Shown: piece after piece, positions 46,368 to 54,656 of the stretch
Numbering within the stretch: position 1 is the stretch's first letter
Layout: every line of letters starts with the position of its first letter
Assembly (NCBI GenBank): GCA_944389295.1
Contig: CALXLV010000028.1
Coordinates: 80,504 to 143,151, forward strand
Source of the DNA: an uncultured Spirochaetaceae bacterium
Lineage (GTDB): Bacteria > Spirochaetota > Spirochaetia > Sphaerochaetales > Sphaerochaetaceae
Reading direction: 5' to 3'
DNA: 62,648 bases
Program-made: the position numbers and the translations under genes
Notes under the pieces: model-generated
What the model was told of the DNA's origin: nothing
The model's database searches: none
What the model saw: only the letters and a program-made list of their open reading frames with translations

Positions 46368-46396
46368 TTATACGGCAACAGCAATGCGAATGTCAA
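46368..46396 (-). promoter_or_regulatory. Promoter of the ilv-leu operon
   Basis: TTGACA (46396-46391), a 17-bp spacer and TATAAG (46373-46368), 33 bp before the leader-peptide ATG. It is nearly consensus, as expected where control occurs after initiation. Confidence 0.82.
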
Positions 46397-46443
46397 CAAA
46401 AACGGAAAGAGAACTGCAAGAATATCCAGAAAAATGCATACAG

Positions 46444-46515
46444 TTATCTTCTTTTGTTTTTTGTCAATGCCCAGACCACCGCAGCGGAGAGAAGAAATAT
46501 GACAATCGTCTCCAT
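46444..46515 (-). CDS. Small single-span membrane peptide (predicted)
   Basis: A 23-codon ORF: METIVIFLLSAAVVWAL, then a basic tail TKNKRR. GGGGAG lies five bases before the ATG. It is 18 bp downstream of the HAD hydrolase gene and in the same direction, just before the ilv promoter. The hydrophobic stretch with positive C-terminus is typical of small inner-membrane proteins. No homologue can be named. Confidence 0.4.
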   Translation of the reverse strand: METIVIFLLSAAVVWALTKNKRR

Positions 46516-46533
46516 GATCTCCCCTTTCTCCGC

Positions 46534-47121
46534 TCAGAGATAGCGGGCAAAGAACTCCCCTGCCCTCTTGTCTCTGTCATCGCCCCTGTAGAGAAGCGTC
46601 GTGATTCCAAGCGATGCAGCCGCATTCACGTTCTCTTCCCTGTCGTCTATGAACGCTGTCTCGGAATACTCCGCGCCTTCCCTGCGGCAGATACAGCGCC
46701 AGAAGGCCGTATCCGGTTTTGAGAGGTGCATCTCATGCGAGGCATAGAGCGCATCGAAGTGCGAGAGAGGATCGCCGGCCATTGCATGAGCGTACTCCCA
46801 GTGCGGCCTGAACGTGTTGGAGCCGATGACGCATCTGTACCCCGCCGCCCTGAGTGAATCGACCCACCCGATCATCCTTCCGTTGACCGTCGGACGGAAG
46901 AAGTCCAGGAAGGGCTCGCCTTCTATCTTCGTATCGTATTTATCCTCAAGATGGCGGTAATACTCCTCAGGGGTCATATAGCCGTCCATCAGCGCGGCAT
47001 CGTAGCGGAGGTAGTCGTCGCGGATCTCCTCATAACTGACGCCGAGCATTGCCGCAAACTGCGTAAGAGTGCGTATGCTGAGGAGAACGACCTCCCCCAT
47101 ATCAAATATGAAAAGTCTCAT
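46534..47121 (-). CDS. HAD-superfamily hydrolase (YihX-like)
   Basis: Hydrolase of 195 residues with the HAD motifs: an N-terminal LFIFDMGEVVLLS where the second Asp is Gly-Glu (FDMGEV, as in the YihX group), CVIGSNTFRPHW as motif II, and TAFIDDREENVNAAASLGI as motif IV. It probably acts on a small sugar phosphate. Cytosolic; it is followed by a small membrane ORF. Confidence 0.82.
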   Translation of the reverse strand: MRLFIFDMGEVVLLSIRTLTQFAAMLGVSYEEIRDDYLRYDAALMDGYMTPEEYYRHLEDKYDTKIEGEPFLDFFRPTVNGRMIGWVDSLRAAGYRCVIGSNTFRPHWEYAHAMAGDPLSHFDALYASHEMHLSKPDTAFWRCICRREGAEYSETAFIDDREENVNAAASLGITTLLYRGDDRDKRAGEFFARYL

Positions 47122-47202
47122 ACTGTCATACTACCACAGGAGGCAACTCAGATGCGCGGAGTGCAGCTTGGCGAATATTTAATGGAGATAATATGCAGTT
47201 TC

Positions 47203-47256
47203 TGCATGATTATGCACTTCTTATGTATTTTCCTGTTTCCGCATAACCGCTATACT
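47203..47256 (+). promoter_or_regulatory. ARG-box-like palindrome and -10 element before the amino-acid transporter
   Basis: TGCATGATTATGCA (47203-47216) fits the TGNAT-N4-ATNCA pattern of arginine repressor boxes. A -10 TATACT lies at 47251-47256, with only a weak -35 (TTTTCC). The site would suit ArgR control of the transporter that follows. No argR gene is in the window. Confidence 0.45.
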
Positions 47257-47277
47257 CTGCACATCGGAGGTTGACTG

Positions 47278-48087
47278 ATGAAAAGACTTACAGCAATCGT
47301 AATAGCATTATCAATGGCGCTCATGGTGCTTCCCGCGGCCGGTTCCGCGGAGAGCGGAGCCGATACATCGCTTGAAGACGTGAAGGAGAAAGGCACATTC
47401 ATCCTCGGTCTTGACGACTCATTCCCGCCGATGGGATTCAGGGCAGAGAACGGTGACATAGTCGGATTCGACATCGACACCGCACGCGAAGTGGCATCAC
47501 GCCTGGGCGTGGAGCTCGTGGCTCAGCCGATCGACTGGAACTCGAAGGAGCAGGAGCTCGCCACAGGCAACATAGACTGCATCTGGAACGGCTTCACAGT
47601 CACTCCTGAAAGGGAGGAGGTTATGATCTTCTCCGAGCCGTACCTTAGGAATGCGCAGGTCGTGGTCGTACGCGCTGACAGCGGAATCAAGACGCTTGCC
47701 GATCTTGCAGGAAAGACGGTAGGAGTACAGGCCGGCTCATCGGCACAGGAGGCTATCGACGACACAGAGGGATTCAAGGACTCACTGAAGGAGATCATCG
47801 AGTTCAAGGAGAACCTCACGGCTCTCATGGATCTTGAGATCGGCGGCGTCGACGGCGTCGTGATGGATCTCGTAGTGGCGAACTACAGCATCCAGACATC
47901 CGGCAAGGATTTCACGGTTCTTGACGAAACGCTTACCGAAGAGGAGTATGCTATTGGATTCAGAAAGAACGATGTGGCACTCCGCGACGCAGTGAACAGC
48001 GAGCTTGAGGCCATGGCGGCAGACGGAACGCTCGCCGCGATCTCGGAAGAGTGGTTCGGCTCTGATATCACAGTAGTGGGAAAATAA
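47278..48087 (+). CDS. Amino-acid ABC transporter substrate-binding protein
   Basis: Family 3 solute-binding protein of 269 residues with a signal peptide (MKRLTAIVIALSMALMVLPAAGSAES). Motifs: FILGLDDSFPPMGFRAENGDIVGFDIDTAREVA, WNGFTVTPEREEVMIFSEPYL and VGVQAGSSAQEA. It captures a polar or basic amino acid in the periplasm. With the next two genes it forms a compact operon. The ligand is not certain; an upstream ARG-box-like site hints at arginine. Confidence 0.92.
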   Translation: MKRLTAIVIALSMALMVLPAAGSAESGADTSLEDVKEKGTFILGLDDSFPPMGFRAENGDIVGFDIDTAREVASRLGVELVAQPIDWNSKEQELATGNIDCIWNGFTVTPEREEVMIFSEPYLRNAQVVVVRADSGIKTLADLAGKTVGVQAGSSAQEAIDDTEGFKDSLKEIIEFKENLTALMDLEIGGVDGVVMDLVVANYSIQTSGKDFTVLDETLTEEEYAIGFRKNDVALRDAVNSELEAMAADGTLAAISEEWFGSDITVVGK

Positions 48088-48105
48088 CCGGAGAACAACA
48101 CAGAG

Positions 48106-48741
48106 ATGCAGGATCTTCTCTTTCAGATGCTGGAAGGCACAGCCGTATCAATGAGGATATTCTTCCTCACCCTCCTCTTCTCCCTTCCTCTCGGCTTCGT
48201 GGTCGCAAAAGGGAAGATGACGAAAATAAAGGTGGTGAGGTGGATAACGGATTTCTATATCCAGATCATGCGCGGTACCCCTCTGATCCTGCAGCTCATC
48301 TTCGTCTACTTCGCCCCGTTCTATGTATTCGGGGCGTCGTATGACAGATTCACGGCGTGCATCGTCGCGTTCGTGATCAACTACAGCGCGTACTTCGCGG
48401 AGATATACCGCTCCGGCCTCCAGTCGATAGACAGAGGGCAGTACGAAGCAGCGAAGGTGCTCGGCTTCACGCGCGCATACACATTCTTCCATATCATTCT
48501 TCCCCAGGTGATAAAGCGCATACTTCCCGCACTCGGCAACGAGGTCATAACGCTGGTGAAGGATACGGCCCTCGCACAGACGATAGGCGTTGCGGAGCTC
48601 TTCCGCGTCGCCCAGACGGCATCATCGAGGGAGTTTTCCACCGTTCCGATCTTCATTGCGGGAATTTTCTACTTCGTGATGAACTACATCGTCTCCCGTC
48701 TCTTCACCATCGGAGAGCGGAAGCTGAACTATTACAGGTGA
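48106..48741 (+). CDS. Amino-acid ABC transporter permease
   Basis: Inner-membrane permease of 211 residues of the HisM/GlnP family. It has GTAVSMRIFFLTLLFSLPLGF at the start, QIMRGTPLILQL and the ATPase-contact loop EIYRSGLQSIDRGQYEAAKVLGFTRAYTFFHIILPQ. It starts 18 bp after the binding protein gene and ends 3 bp before the ATPase gene. Confidence 0.94.
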   Translation: MQDLLFQMLEGTAVSMRIFFLTLLFSLPLGFVVAKGKMTKIKVVRWITDFYIQIMRGTPLILQLIFVYFAPFYVFGASYDRFTACIVAFVINYSAYFAEIYRSGLQSIDRGQYEAAKVLGFTRAYTFFHIILPQVIKRILPALGNEVITLVKDTALAQTIGVAELFRVAQTASSREFSTVPIFIAGIFYFVMNYIVSRLFTIGERKLNYYR

Positions 48742-48744
48742 GAT

Positions 48745-49506
48745 ATGGAAGAGATGATAAGGCTTGCGGGACTGAGAAAGTCCTTCGGAGAGAACGATGT
48801 GCTCAGGGATATCTCCTTCACGCTGGAGAAGGGAAAGGTTCTCTCGATAATAGGGCCGTCAGGCTCAGGAAAATCCACGACGCTGAGGATAATAACGCAG
48901 CTTGAGAGGGCCGACGACGGCACGCTCGAGATCGCGGGAAAAACGCTCTTCAGAAGCGTCGATGGAAAAGCAGTCTACGCCAAGCCGCAGGAGGAGCGGG
49001 AGATAGGCCTCAAAACCGGGCTTGTATTCCAAGCATTCAATCTCTTCCCCCACTTTACTGTGCTCAGGAACATAACGGAGGCGCAGAGAGCTGTCCTCAG
49101 GAAAAGCCGCGAAGAAGCTGAGGCGAAAGCCATTGCGCTGCTGAGGAAGATGGGTCTTGAGGACAAAGCGGGAGATTACCCCTACCAGCTCTCAGGCGGA
49201 CAGCAGCAGAGGGTCTCGATAGCTAGGGCGCTTGCGCTCGATCCCGAGGTACTCTTCTTCGACGAGCCGACATCTGCGCTCGACCCGGAGCTGACAAGAG
49301 AGATACTCCGCGTCATAAGGGAGCTTGCTGAAGAGAAGATGACTATGGTCGTCGTAACGCACGAGATGCATTTCGCACGCCTCATTTCCGACCACGCGAT
49401 CTTCATGGACAAGGGCGTAATAGTCGAGGAAGGATCGCCTGAGGAGCTCTTCGGTGCCCCGAAAGAAGAGAGAACGAGGAAATTCATCGCCTCATTCGAG
49501 GAATAA
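48745..49506 (+). CDS. Amino-acid ABC transporter ATP-binding protein
   Basis: ATPase of 253 residues of the GlnQ/HisP family: Walker [13 protein letters not shown], signature [15 protein letters not shown] and Walker [17 protein letters not shown], then [15 protein letters not shown] family-typical insertion ([18 protein letters not shown]) is present. It energises the preceding permease. Confidence 0.95.
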   Translation: MEEMIRLAGLRKSFGENDVLRDISFTLEKGKVLSIIGPSGSGKSTTLRIITQLERADDGTLEIAGKTLFRSVDGKAVYAKPQEEREIGLKTGLVFQAFNLFPHFTVLRNITEAQRAVLRKSREEAEAKAIALLRKMGLEDKAGDYPYQLSGGQQQRVSIARALALDPEVLFFDEPTSALDPELTREILRVIRELAEEKMTMVVVTHEMHFARLISDHAIFMDKGVIVEEGSPEELFGAPKEERTRKFIASFEE

Positions 49507-49552
49507 GGCACAGATAAGAGCCGTCTGAAGATTCCGGCTGACTGAGAAAACC

Positions 49553-51094
49553 TCAGAGCACCCTTCCGGCTCTGGCGCCGAGAACCCTGTCATCGGAGAG
49601 CGACGGTACGCCGTTCACCATAACCATCCTGAATCCCCTGTTTCCTTTGCCGTCAGTTCCGAGCTTTTCGGGATCGAGAAGGACAATGTCGGCCTTATAT
49701 CCTTCCCTGATATACCCTCTGTCCTTGAATCCCATTCTGTCGGCATTCTCACCTGTCATTCTCCTTACTGCGCTCTCAAGCGGAAGAAGTCCTCCTTTCA
49801 CCGCAGCGAAGAGATACTCAACAGTGGAATGATATGAGCGCGGATGGGGAACGGGAGATGAGTAGAGGGAATCCGTTCCGAACGAGGCAAGAGGATGTTT
49901 CATTATAAGATGCAGATTCTCCTCGCTCTCCGTCACATCTGTCATCACGGCAAGACCTGTCTCTTCCGAGAGTATGTCGAAGAGGGCATCCAGAGGATCG
50001 CAGCCCCTTATCTTCCCAATCTCCGAAAGCGTCTTTCCGGAAAGATCCGGATGATCCTCAAGATACATCGCAGTTATATCATCAGGCCCCACCATCTCAT
50101 ATATGCTGTCCCAGCCGTCGGGGTTGAGAATCTCCTTCCTTATCTCCTCTCTTTCATTATCCAGCGAGAGGGCTATCCTCTGCTCGAAGCGCGATAGCGA
50201 GAGTATATCGGGCGGAAGGAGAGAGAATAGGCTTGTGGAACCGTATGAATAGGGATACTGGTCGAATTTGACATCAACACCCTCTTCTCTCGCCTTCTCT
50301 ATCATGGAAAGGAGCTGCGGAACCTTCTTCTGATTCGCCTTTCCGATTGCCTTGAGATGCGATATCTCAAGTCTCGCCCCCGTCTCGCGGGCAAGAGAGA
50401 TAACCTCATCAAGAGAGGATATGACATCATTCCCCTCGCATCTGTGGTGCACGGCGCATATGGCGGAGTGGCGTCTGACAACGGAAAAGAGCGAAAGAAG
50501 TTCCTTTCTGCTGGCAAATACGCACGGTGCGTAATAAAGTCCTGTGGAGAATCCCCAGGCGCCCTCATCCAAGAGTTTGTCAAGCGACGCGCACATCGCC
50601 TCTATCTCGGCATCCGTTGCCTCCCTTCCAGCGTTTCCGCCGAGGGCCTCCAGACGCAAGGCTGTATGGGAGACGAGGAAAGCCTCGTTGATTCCGATGC
50701 CGCCGTCCATCAGGCGAGCCCTGTATGACGGATAGTCCGTCCAGTTCCAATCGTCCCATACTCCGAGAACATCCATCACCGCGCTCCGGAGAGCCTCTCC
50801 GCTGTTGGGGAACACTCCGACCCCGCAGTTGCCGGAGACATCGGTTGTTATCCCCTGCAAGATTCTCGCCGCCATGTCCCTGTTCCTAAGGACTTCCAGA
50901 TCGGTGTGGGTATGGATGTCTATGAAGCCGGGGACAAGTATGCAGCCGGAGGCGTCTATTACCTCCTTCGAGCGTGTTATCTCCTCATTGCCGATGAATG
51001 CTATGCTGTCGCCGAATACTGCGACATTGGCCCTGAACGGCTTTCCGCCGCTGCCGTCCGCAACAAGCGCTGAACGGAACATATAGTCGTACAT
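49553..51094 (-). CDS. D-aminoacylase-like amidohydrolase
   Basis: Amidohydrolase of 513 residues, similar to N-acyl-D-amino-acid deacylases. It has VPGFIDIHTHTDLEVL as the metal motif, DVSGNCGVGVFP, EISHLKAIGKANQKK and a C-terminal IREGYKADIVLLDPEKLG. No signal peptide, so cytosolic. It follows the HTH/Fic-like gene by one base and is probably co-transcribed. The true substrate is unknown. Confidence 0.85.
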   Translation of the reverse strand: MYDYMFRSALVADGSGGKPFRANVAVFGDSIAFIGNEEITRSKEVIDASGCILVPGFIDIHTHTDLEVLRNRDMAARILQGITTDVSGNCGVGVFPNSGEALRSAVMDVLGVWDDWNWTDYPSYRARLMDGGIGINEAFLVSHTALRLEALGGNAGREATDAEIEAMCASLDKLLDEGAWGFSTGLYYAPCVFASRKELLSLFSVVRRHSAICAVHHRCEGNDVISSLDEVISLARETGARLEISHLKAIGKANQKKVPQLLSMIEKAREEGVDVKFDQYPYSYGSTSLFSLLPPDILSLSRFEQRIALSLDNEREEIRKEILNPDGWDSIYEMVGPDDITAMYLEDHPDLSGKTLSEIGKIRGCDPLDALFDILSEETGLAVMTDVTESEENLHLIMKHPLASFGTDSLYSSPVPHPRSYHSTVEYLFAAVKGGLLPLESAVRRMTGENADRMGFKDRGYIREGYKADIVLLDPEKLGTDGKGNRGFRMVMVNGVPSLSDDRVLGARAGRVL

Positions 51095-51095
51095 T

Positions 51096-51986
51096 TTACT
51101 TTATCACCTGATATGCCTCGTGGACTTTTCTCTCAATGAAATGGGTGAAGTCCTCGTAGTTGCCGCCCCTCACGGCAAGGGAGAATGCCGCCTTGGCCTC
51201 ATTCTCCGCGTCCTTCTCGAAGAGCGGAGGAAGTATTCCGTTCCTCATCAGCTCGCCGGCGAGAAGCAGGTAGCTGTACATTGCTCCGTACTCCTCATAC
51301 GGCTTTATTCTCAGCATTCCCGCATAGAGAAGCGCGCCGGAGACTAGTCCCTGCAGGTTGCGCCAGGAGTTCTCATACTGTCCGAAGGTCGTCTCCATCT
51401 GGACCGCGATCGTCGGGTTCTCCCCTTCCCTCGCAGGATAGAGGGCATAGCCTTTCCGGTAGTCCGCCCCGTGTATGTCGTCAATTCCCTGCATCAGGCG
51501 CGTTCTCATCTCGCGCGCATCCTTCTCGCACCACTTCTCCTTTCCTGATGCCATCGAGAAAAGGATGGCCCTGAAATTGACGAGTGCCAGATGAAGCTCA
51601 AGAGGGACTGAGGCCACCGCTCTTCCGGCAAGGATTGAGCGGGCATCCCTGTCGTCGATGCTTACGCCGTCGGCAAGAAGGAGCGTTTCCGCTGTTGTCC
51701 TCACGAGATTTCTGAATCCGGTGCTTTCCAGCAGCTCAGCAGTCAGGGGCGTTTTTTCCTGCAGTCTCCGCAGGGCATCCACGTCTACAGTGCCCGGCCT
51801 TATGTCTATCGTCTTGAAACGCCGCAGATGGCGTCCGTCCCTCGGTTTGGGAGTATCGGAGGGGATAGTCCATGACCATCCCAGCTTTATTGCGCCGTCA
51901 ATGCGTCCCTGCGAGCAGAGAAGCCTTATGCGCCTGTCGGTTATGCCCCACTTCTGGGAGGCTTCCTTTACGTCGATATACTTCAT
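51096..51986 (-). CDS. HTH protein with a degenerate Fic-like C-terminal domain
   Basis: Protein of 296 residues. Residues 1-50 are a MerR/excisionase-like helix-turn-helix (DVKEASQKWGITDRRIRLLCSQGRI, then GWSWTIPSDTPKPRDGR). The C-terminal 200 residues have a Fic-like run: LHLALVNFRAILFSMASG, TRLMQGIDDIH and RIKPYEEYGAMYSYLLLAGELMRNGILPPLF. The last segment aligns with the Fic motif HPFxDGNGRxxR, but His, Asn and Arg are absent, so it cannot catalyse AMPylation. It may be a regulator that uses a Fic fold for binding. It precedes the amidohydrolase gene by one base. Confidence 0.6.
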   Translation of the reverse strand: MKYIDVKEASQKWGITDRRIRLLCSQGRIDGAIKLGWSWTIPSDTPKPRDGRHLRRFKTIDIRPGTVDVDALRRLQEKTPLTAELLESTGFRNLVRTTAETLLLADGVSIDDRDARSILAGRAVASVPLELHLALVNFRAILFSMASGKEKWCEKDAREMRTRLMQGIDDIHGADYRKGYALYPAREGENPTIAVQMETTFGQYENSWRNLQGLVSGALLYAGMLRIKPYEEYGAMYSYLLLAGELMRNGILPPLFEKDAENEAKAAFSLAVRGGNYEDFTHFIERKVHEAYQVIK

Positions 51987-52102
51987 AACTAAAATATACT
52001 CCGTATTCGGACTGCTTTCAATGTTTATTTATATCAGGCAGCATCTCCGGCGCCGCGTTGCTTTTATTATAGCATTTCTGCATAATCATATGGGAGTAGA
52101 AA

Positions 52103-53389
52103 ATGGACAAGTATGATGTCATCATCGTAGGGACAGGACCGGCAGGAATGGGAGCTGCATTCTCCCTTCTGGAAAAGAGAAAGGATATTTCCATCCTGAT
52201 GATCGACAAGGCGCCCGTATCGACAGGCGGAATGCGCAATGACTGCAAGATGAACTTCACCTATCCCATAGGTTTTCCATTTGAGTACTGGGATAAGGAG
52301 ACTGTGGAAAGATATCTGGAGATCGTCAAGGAGTTCCTCAAACCTGATATACTGCCCAAATCGAACATAGAGACATACCAGACAAGAGCGGAGAAGCTCG
52401 GCTGCTCGCTTCTTGAGATACAGCAGACGCATCTCGGAACGGACGGCGGGCTGAGGCTGATACAGAAGCTGATGAAAGAGCTTCAGGAAAGAGGTGTGGA
52501 CATAGCTCTCAGGGAGGAGATGCTCGCAATAAACAACGAGCAGAAGTTCATCACCACAGATCTCCGCGAGATAGGCTACAGGACAATACTCATCGCTCCC
52601 GGCAGACAGGGATTCCACTTCCTGCAGAGCGTTATGCATCAGCTGGGAGTAAAGTACATGGACAACATCCTCGATGTGGGCATCCGCGTCGAGACGCGCA
52701 TCGAGCACTATCCGATAGTGAAGGATTATTACGATCCGAAGTTCTACTTCCCGGAGAAGGTCAGGACATTCTGCACGAACAGCGGAAACGCTCACGTCGT
52801 GAAGGAGAAGTATGTCACTGAGCGCGGCGATGTCTGGTACTCGGTCAACGGCCATGCCTACGCGCCCGATGCGGCAAAGAACAACGGGCTGGTAAACTTC
52901 GCCATCCTGAAAACAGTGCGCTTCACGGAGCCTCTCGCCTCCGGTCAGGAGTTTGCAGAGCACCTTGGAGTTATGGCGGCGCTGATGGGCGGCGGCAAGC
53001 CGCTCATGCAGAGGGTCGGTGACTTCCGCATGGGAAAGAGATCAAAGGTGGCGACATTCAACGGCGATCTCTACGATTTCGAGCCTTCTCTCAGGGACTG
53101 CTGCCCATCCGATATCTCTCTGGCAATGCCGTCAAAGATACTGAGATACATCTGGTCCGGAATGAAGAAGCTCGACACGATCATTCCGGGGATTCTCCAT
53201 CCGTCTACGATAATGTACTACCCGGAGATAAAGCTCTATGCGAACAAGCCGGAATACAAGGACAGCCATTTCCAGGTTGTTCCGTCTGTTTTCTTCGCAG
53301 GAGACGGCGCCGGAACGAGCCGCGGAATCACAGGCGCATGGGCTTCAGGGATAAGGGCCTCGGAAGGTATGCTTGAAGTGCTCAGCTGA
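52103..53389 (+). CDS. FAD-dependent oxidoreductase (COG2509 type)
   Basis: Flavoprotein of 428 residues: N-terminal FAD motif VIIVGTGPAGMGAAFSLLE, then GGMRNDCKMNFTYPIGFP, IAPGRQGFHFLQ and a C-terminal FFAGDGAGTSRGITGAWASGIRASEG. The pattern is that of FAD-dependent dehydrogenases of COG2509, whose substrates are unknown. The GDGAG/GITGA end binds FAD. It stands alone, upstream of tRNA-Leu. Confidence 0.85.
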   Translation: MDKYDVIIVGTGPAGMGAAFSLLEKRKDISILMIDKAPVSTGGMRNDCKMNFTYPIGFPFEYWDKETVERYLEIVKEFLKPDILPKSNIETYQTRAEKLGCSLLEIQQTHLGTDGGLRLIQKLMKELQERGVDIALREEMLAINNEQKFITTDLREIGYRTILIAPGRQGFHFLQSVMHQLGVKYMDNILDVGIRVETRIEHYPIVKDYYDPKFYFPEKVRTFCTNSGNAHVVKEKYVTERGDVWYSVNGHAYAPDAAKNNGLVNFAILKTVRFTEPLASGQEFAEHLGVMAALMGGGKPLMQRVGDFRMGKRSKVATFNGDLYDFEPSLRDCCPSDISLAMPSKILRYIWSGMKKLDTIIPGILHPSTIMYYPEIKLYANKPEYKDSHFQVVPSVFFAGDGAGTSRGITGAWASGIRASEGMLEVLS

Positions 53390-53429
53390 GTCTTTGCACT
53401 CAGCGGCATTCGATGTAAAATAACTTCAT

Positions 53430-53513
53430 CCCCAGATGGTGAAATCGGTAGACACAAGGGACTTAAAATCCTTTGGCCGCAAGGCCGTACGAGTTCAAGT
53501 CTCGTTCTGGGGA
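53430..53513 (+). tRNA. tRNA-Leu (anticodon UAA)
   Basis: An 84-nt class II tRNA: acceptor CCCCAGA with TCTGGGG, discriminator A, D-arm with AATCGGTAGACAC, anticodon loop CTTAAAA, variable arm TTGGCCGCAAGGCCG and T-arm GTTCAAGTC. CCA is not encoded. It aligns closely with bacterial tRNA-Leu(UAA). Confidence 0.95.
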
Positions 53514-53645
53514 TTATTCTTAATTCGGTGTTAAATCCATAATTAGTGATGAACTGATTTTAATTCTTCTTTTCTAATTCCGCCTAATATATTTATAGTC
53601 AGGTCGGACAAAAGCCGAACAGGGGCATGTCCCCGCCATAGGGCC

Positions 53646-53671
53646 CCAGAGGCTGACCTCTGGCGATTTTT
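53646..53671 (+). terminator. Rho-independent terminator downstream of tRNA-Leu
   Basis: CCAGAGG (53646-53652) and CCTCTGG (53657-53663) around CTGA, then CGATTTTT. It may end the tRNA-Leu transcript or a short RNA beginning near 53600; a GGGG-CATGT-CCCC hairpin lies before it. The 53514-53645 stretch holds no protein gene. Confidence 0.7.
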
Positions 53672-53742
53672 ATAGGTCTTTACAGAAATGCACCATCGGA
53701 AAACTTTGTCGTACTGCACGCATTTTTGTGGAAAAATTAGCC

Positions 53743-53771
53743 TTGTCATGTAGCAAGAAAACCATGATACT
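53743..53771 (+). promoter_or_regulatory. Promoter of the small-toxin-like RNA
   Basis: TTGTCA (53743-53748), a 17-bp spacer and GATACT (53766-53771). The expected start is near 53778, the first base of the fold-back stem. Confidence 0.55.
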
Positions 53772-53777
53772 ATCAAC

Positions 53778-54045
53778 GGCTCTGCCATAACGGTGGACGG
53801 TTCAGCCTCTAGAAGTGGAGACACAGGGAGGCGTGTTATCCTCCCGAGTCTGACGATAAAGGAGGTTGACTTAATGATTGATATTTTTATCAAGGTTATT
53901 GAGCTTGCGACGAAAGTTGTCGGCCTAATTTCCTCGGTATCCTCTTTCATAAAGAACCGCCCCAGCTCTGACAGGCACTAAGGGCGGGACTACATGTTCT
54001 GCATCTAACTGCAGTCTGAGGCTGTTACCGTTCATCGGCAGAGCC
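53778..54045 (+). ncRNA. Structured mRNA of a candidate type I toxin, with paired 5' and 3' ends
   Basis: GGCTCTGCC (53778-53786) is complementary to GGCAGAGCC (54037-54045), and AACGGT (53789-53794) to ACCGTT (54027-54032), closing an RNA of about 268 nt. A GGGAGG/CCTCCC hairpin (53826-53845) lies in the leader, and its CCTCC could also mask the GGAGG ribosome site at 53861-53865. Long-range end pairing and ribosome-site masking are known features of Hok- and AapA-type toxin mRNAs. It encodes a 35-residue hydrophobic peptide. No antisense RNA was identified with certainty. Confidence 0.55.
53874..53981 (+). CDS. Small hydrophobic peptide, candidate type I toxin
   Basis: 35 residues: an amphipathic or membrane-spanning stretch (MIDIFIKVIELATKVVGLIS, then SVSSFI) followed by a charged tail KNRPSSDRH. 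This is the shape of Fst/Ldr/TxpA-type toxins. GGAGG lies eight bases before the ATG. It is carried on an RNA with paired ends and its own promoter, next to tRNA-Leu. No named homologue is recognised; a harmless small membrane protein is the alternative. Confidence 0.5.
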   Translation: MIDIFIKVIELATKVVGLISSVSSFIKNRPSSDRH

Positions 54046-54225
54046 TTATTACACTTATATAATACTGACAACTTCACACGCAAGCAATCCCACGCTTTGA
54101 ATAAAAAAATAATTTAACTCAAACCAATGAATATTATGGCGCATTGAACCATATAATGTTTTTATTCAATATGAAATCGTTTGAAACACGAGAACCCTGC
54201 GTATAAACATGAAAAGCATTCTTTG

Positions 54226-54360
54226 ATGAAAACATATAAGCCAGGTCAGACAGTCCTGCGTTCTGGCCAGCATGGAATAATCGGACTTCTTAGCGGCTAC
54301 ACTGCCCATGAAGTGACTGTTGTCAAGAATGAGCCATTTCCATCTAATCCACAGGCATGA
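54226..54360 (+). CDS. YjzC-like small protein
   Basis: 44 residues: KPGQTVLRSGQHGI near the start and HEVTVVKNEPFPSNPQA at the end. The pattern KPGQxxPxSGxY...EVTxVKGEPFPP is shared by a family of tiny proteins of unknown role, related to YjzC. The ribosome site is weak. No other gene is supported in 54046-54225 or 54361-54656. Confidence 0.5.
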   Translation: MKTYKPGQTVLRSGQHGIIGLLSGYTAHEVTVVKNEPFPSNPQA

Positions 54361-54656
54361 ATGAAATATATTCCAGTAGGTTATACGAAACACCGCTAAG
54401 GGCACTAATTTTTGGCGAAGTTAACATCTTCCAATCTTTTCTTCTATCTCAATATTCGAGCGGCAAGATTACCATCAACAAGGCCTTAGAAGCCTGCCTT
54501 GTTCCGCTTACAGGAATGACAGCAAATAAACCAGCAATTTCATTGCATTTCAGAATCCATCAGGAGGCTTTGCAAAATAGTTTTCTGATACCAGTTATCA
54601 TTACAAACTATTATATCTGGTATGTGATACATAGCTGTCCGTTCATGCTTGTACCA

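Noticed and set aside
53385..53404. GCTGAGT / ACTCAGC hairpin at the end of the oxidoreductase gene as a terminator
   Set aside because: No T-run follows and the stem overlaps the stop codon.
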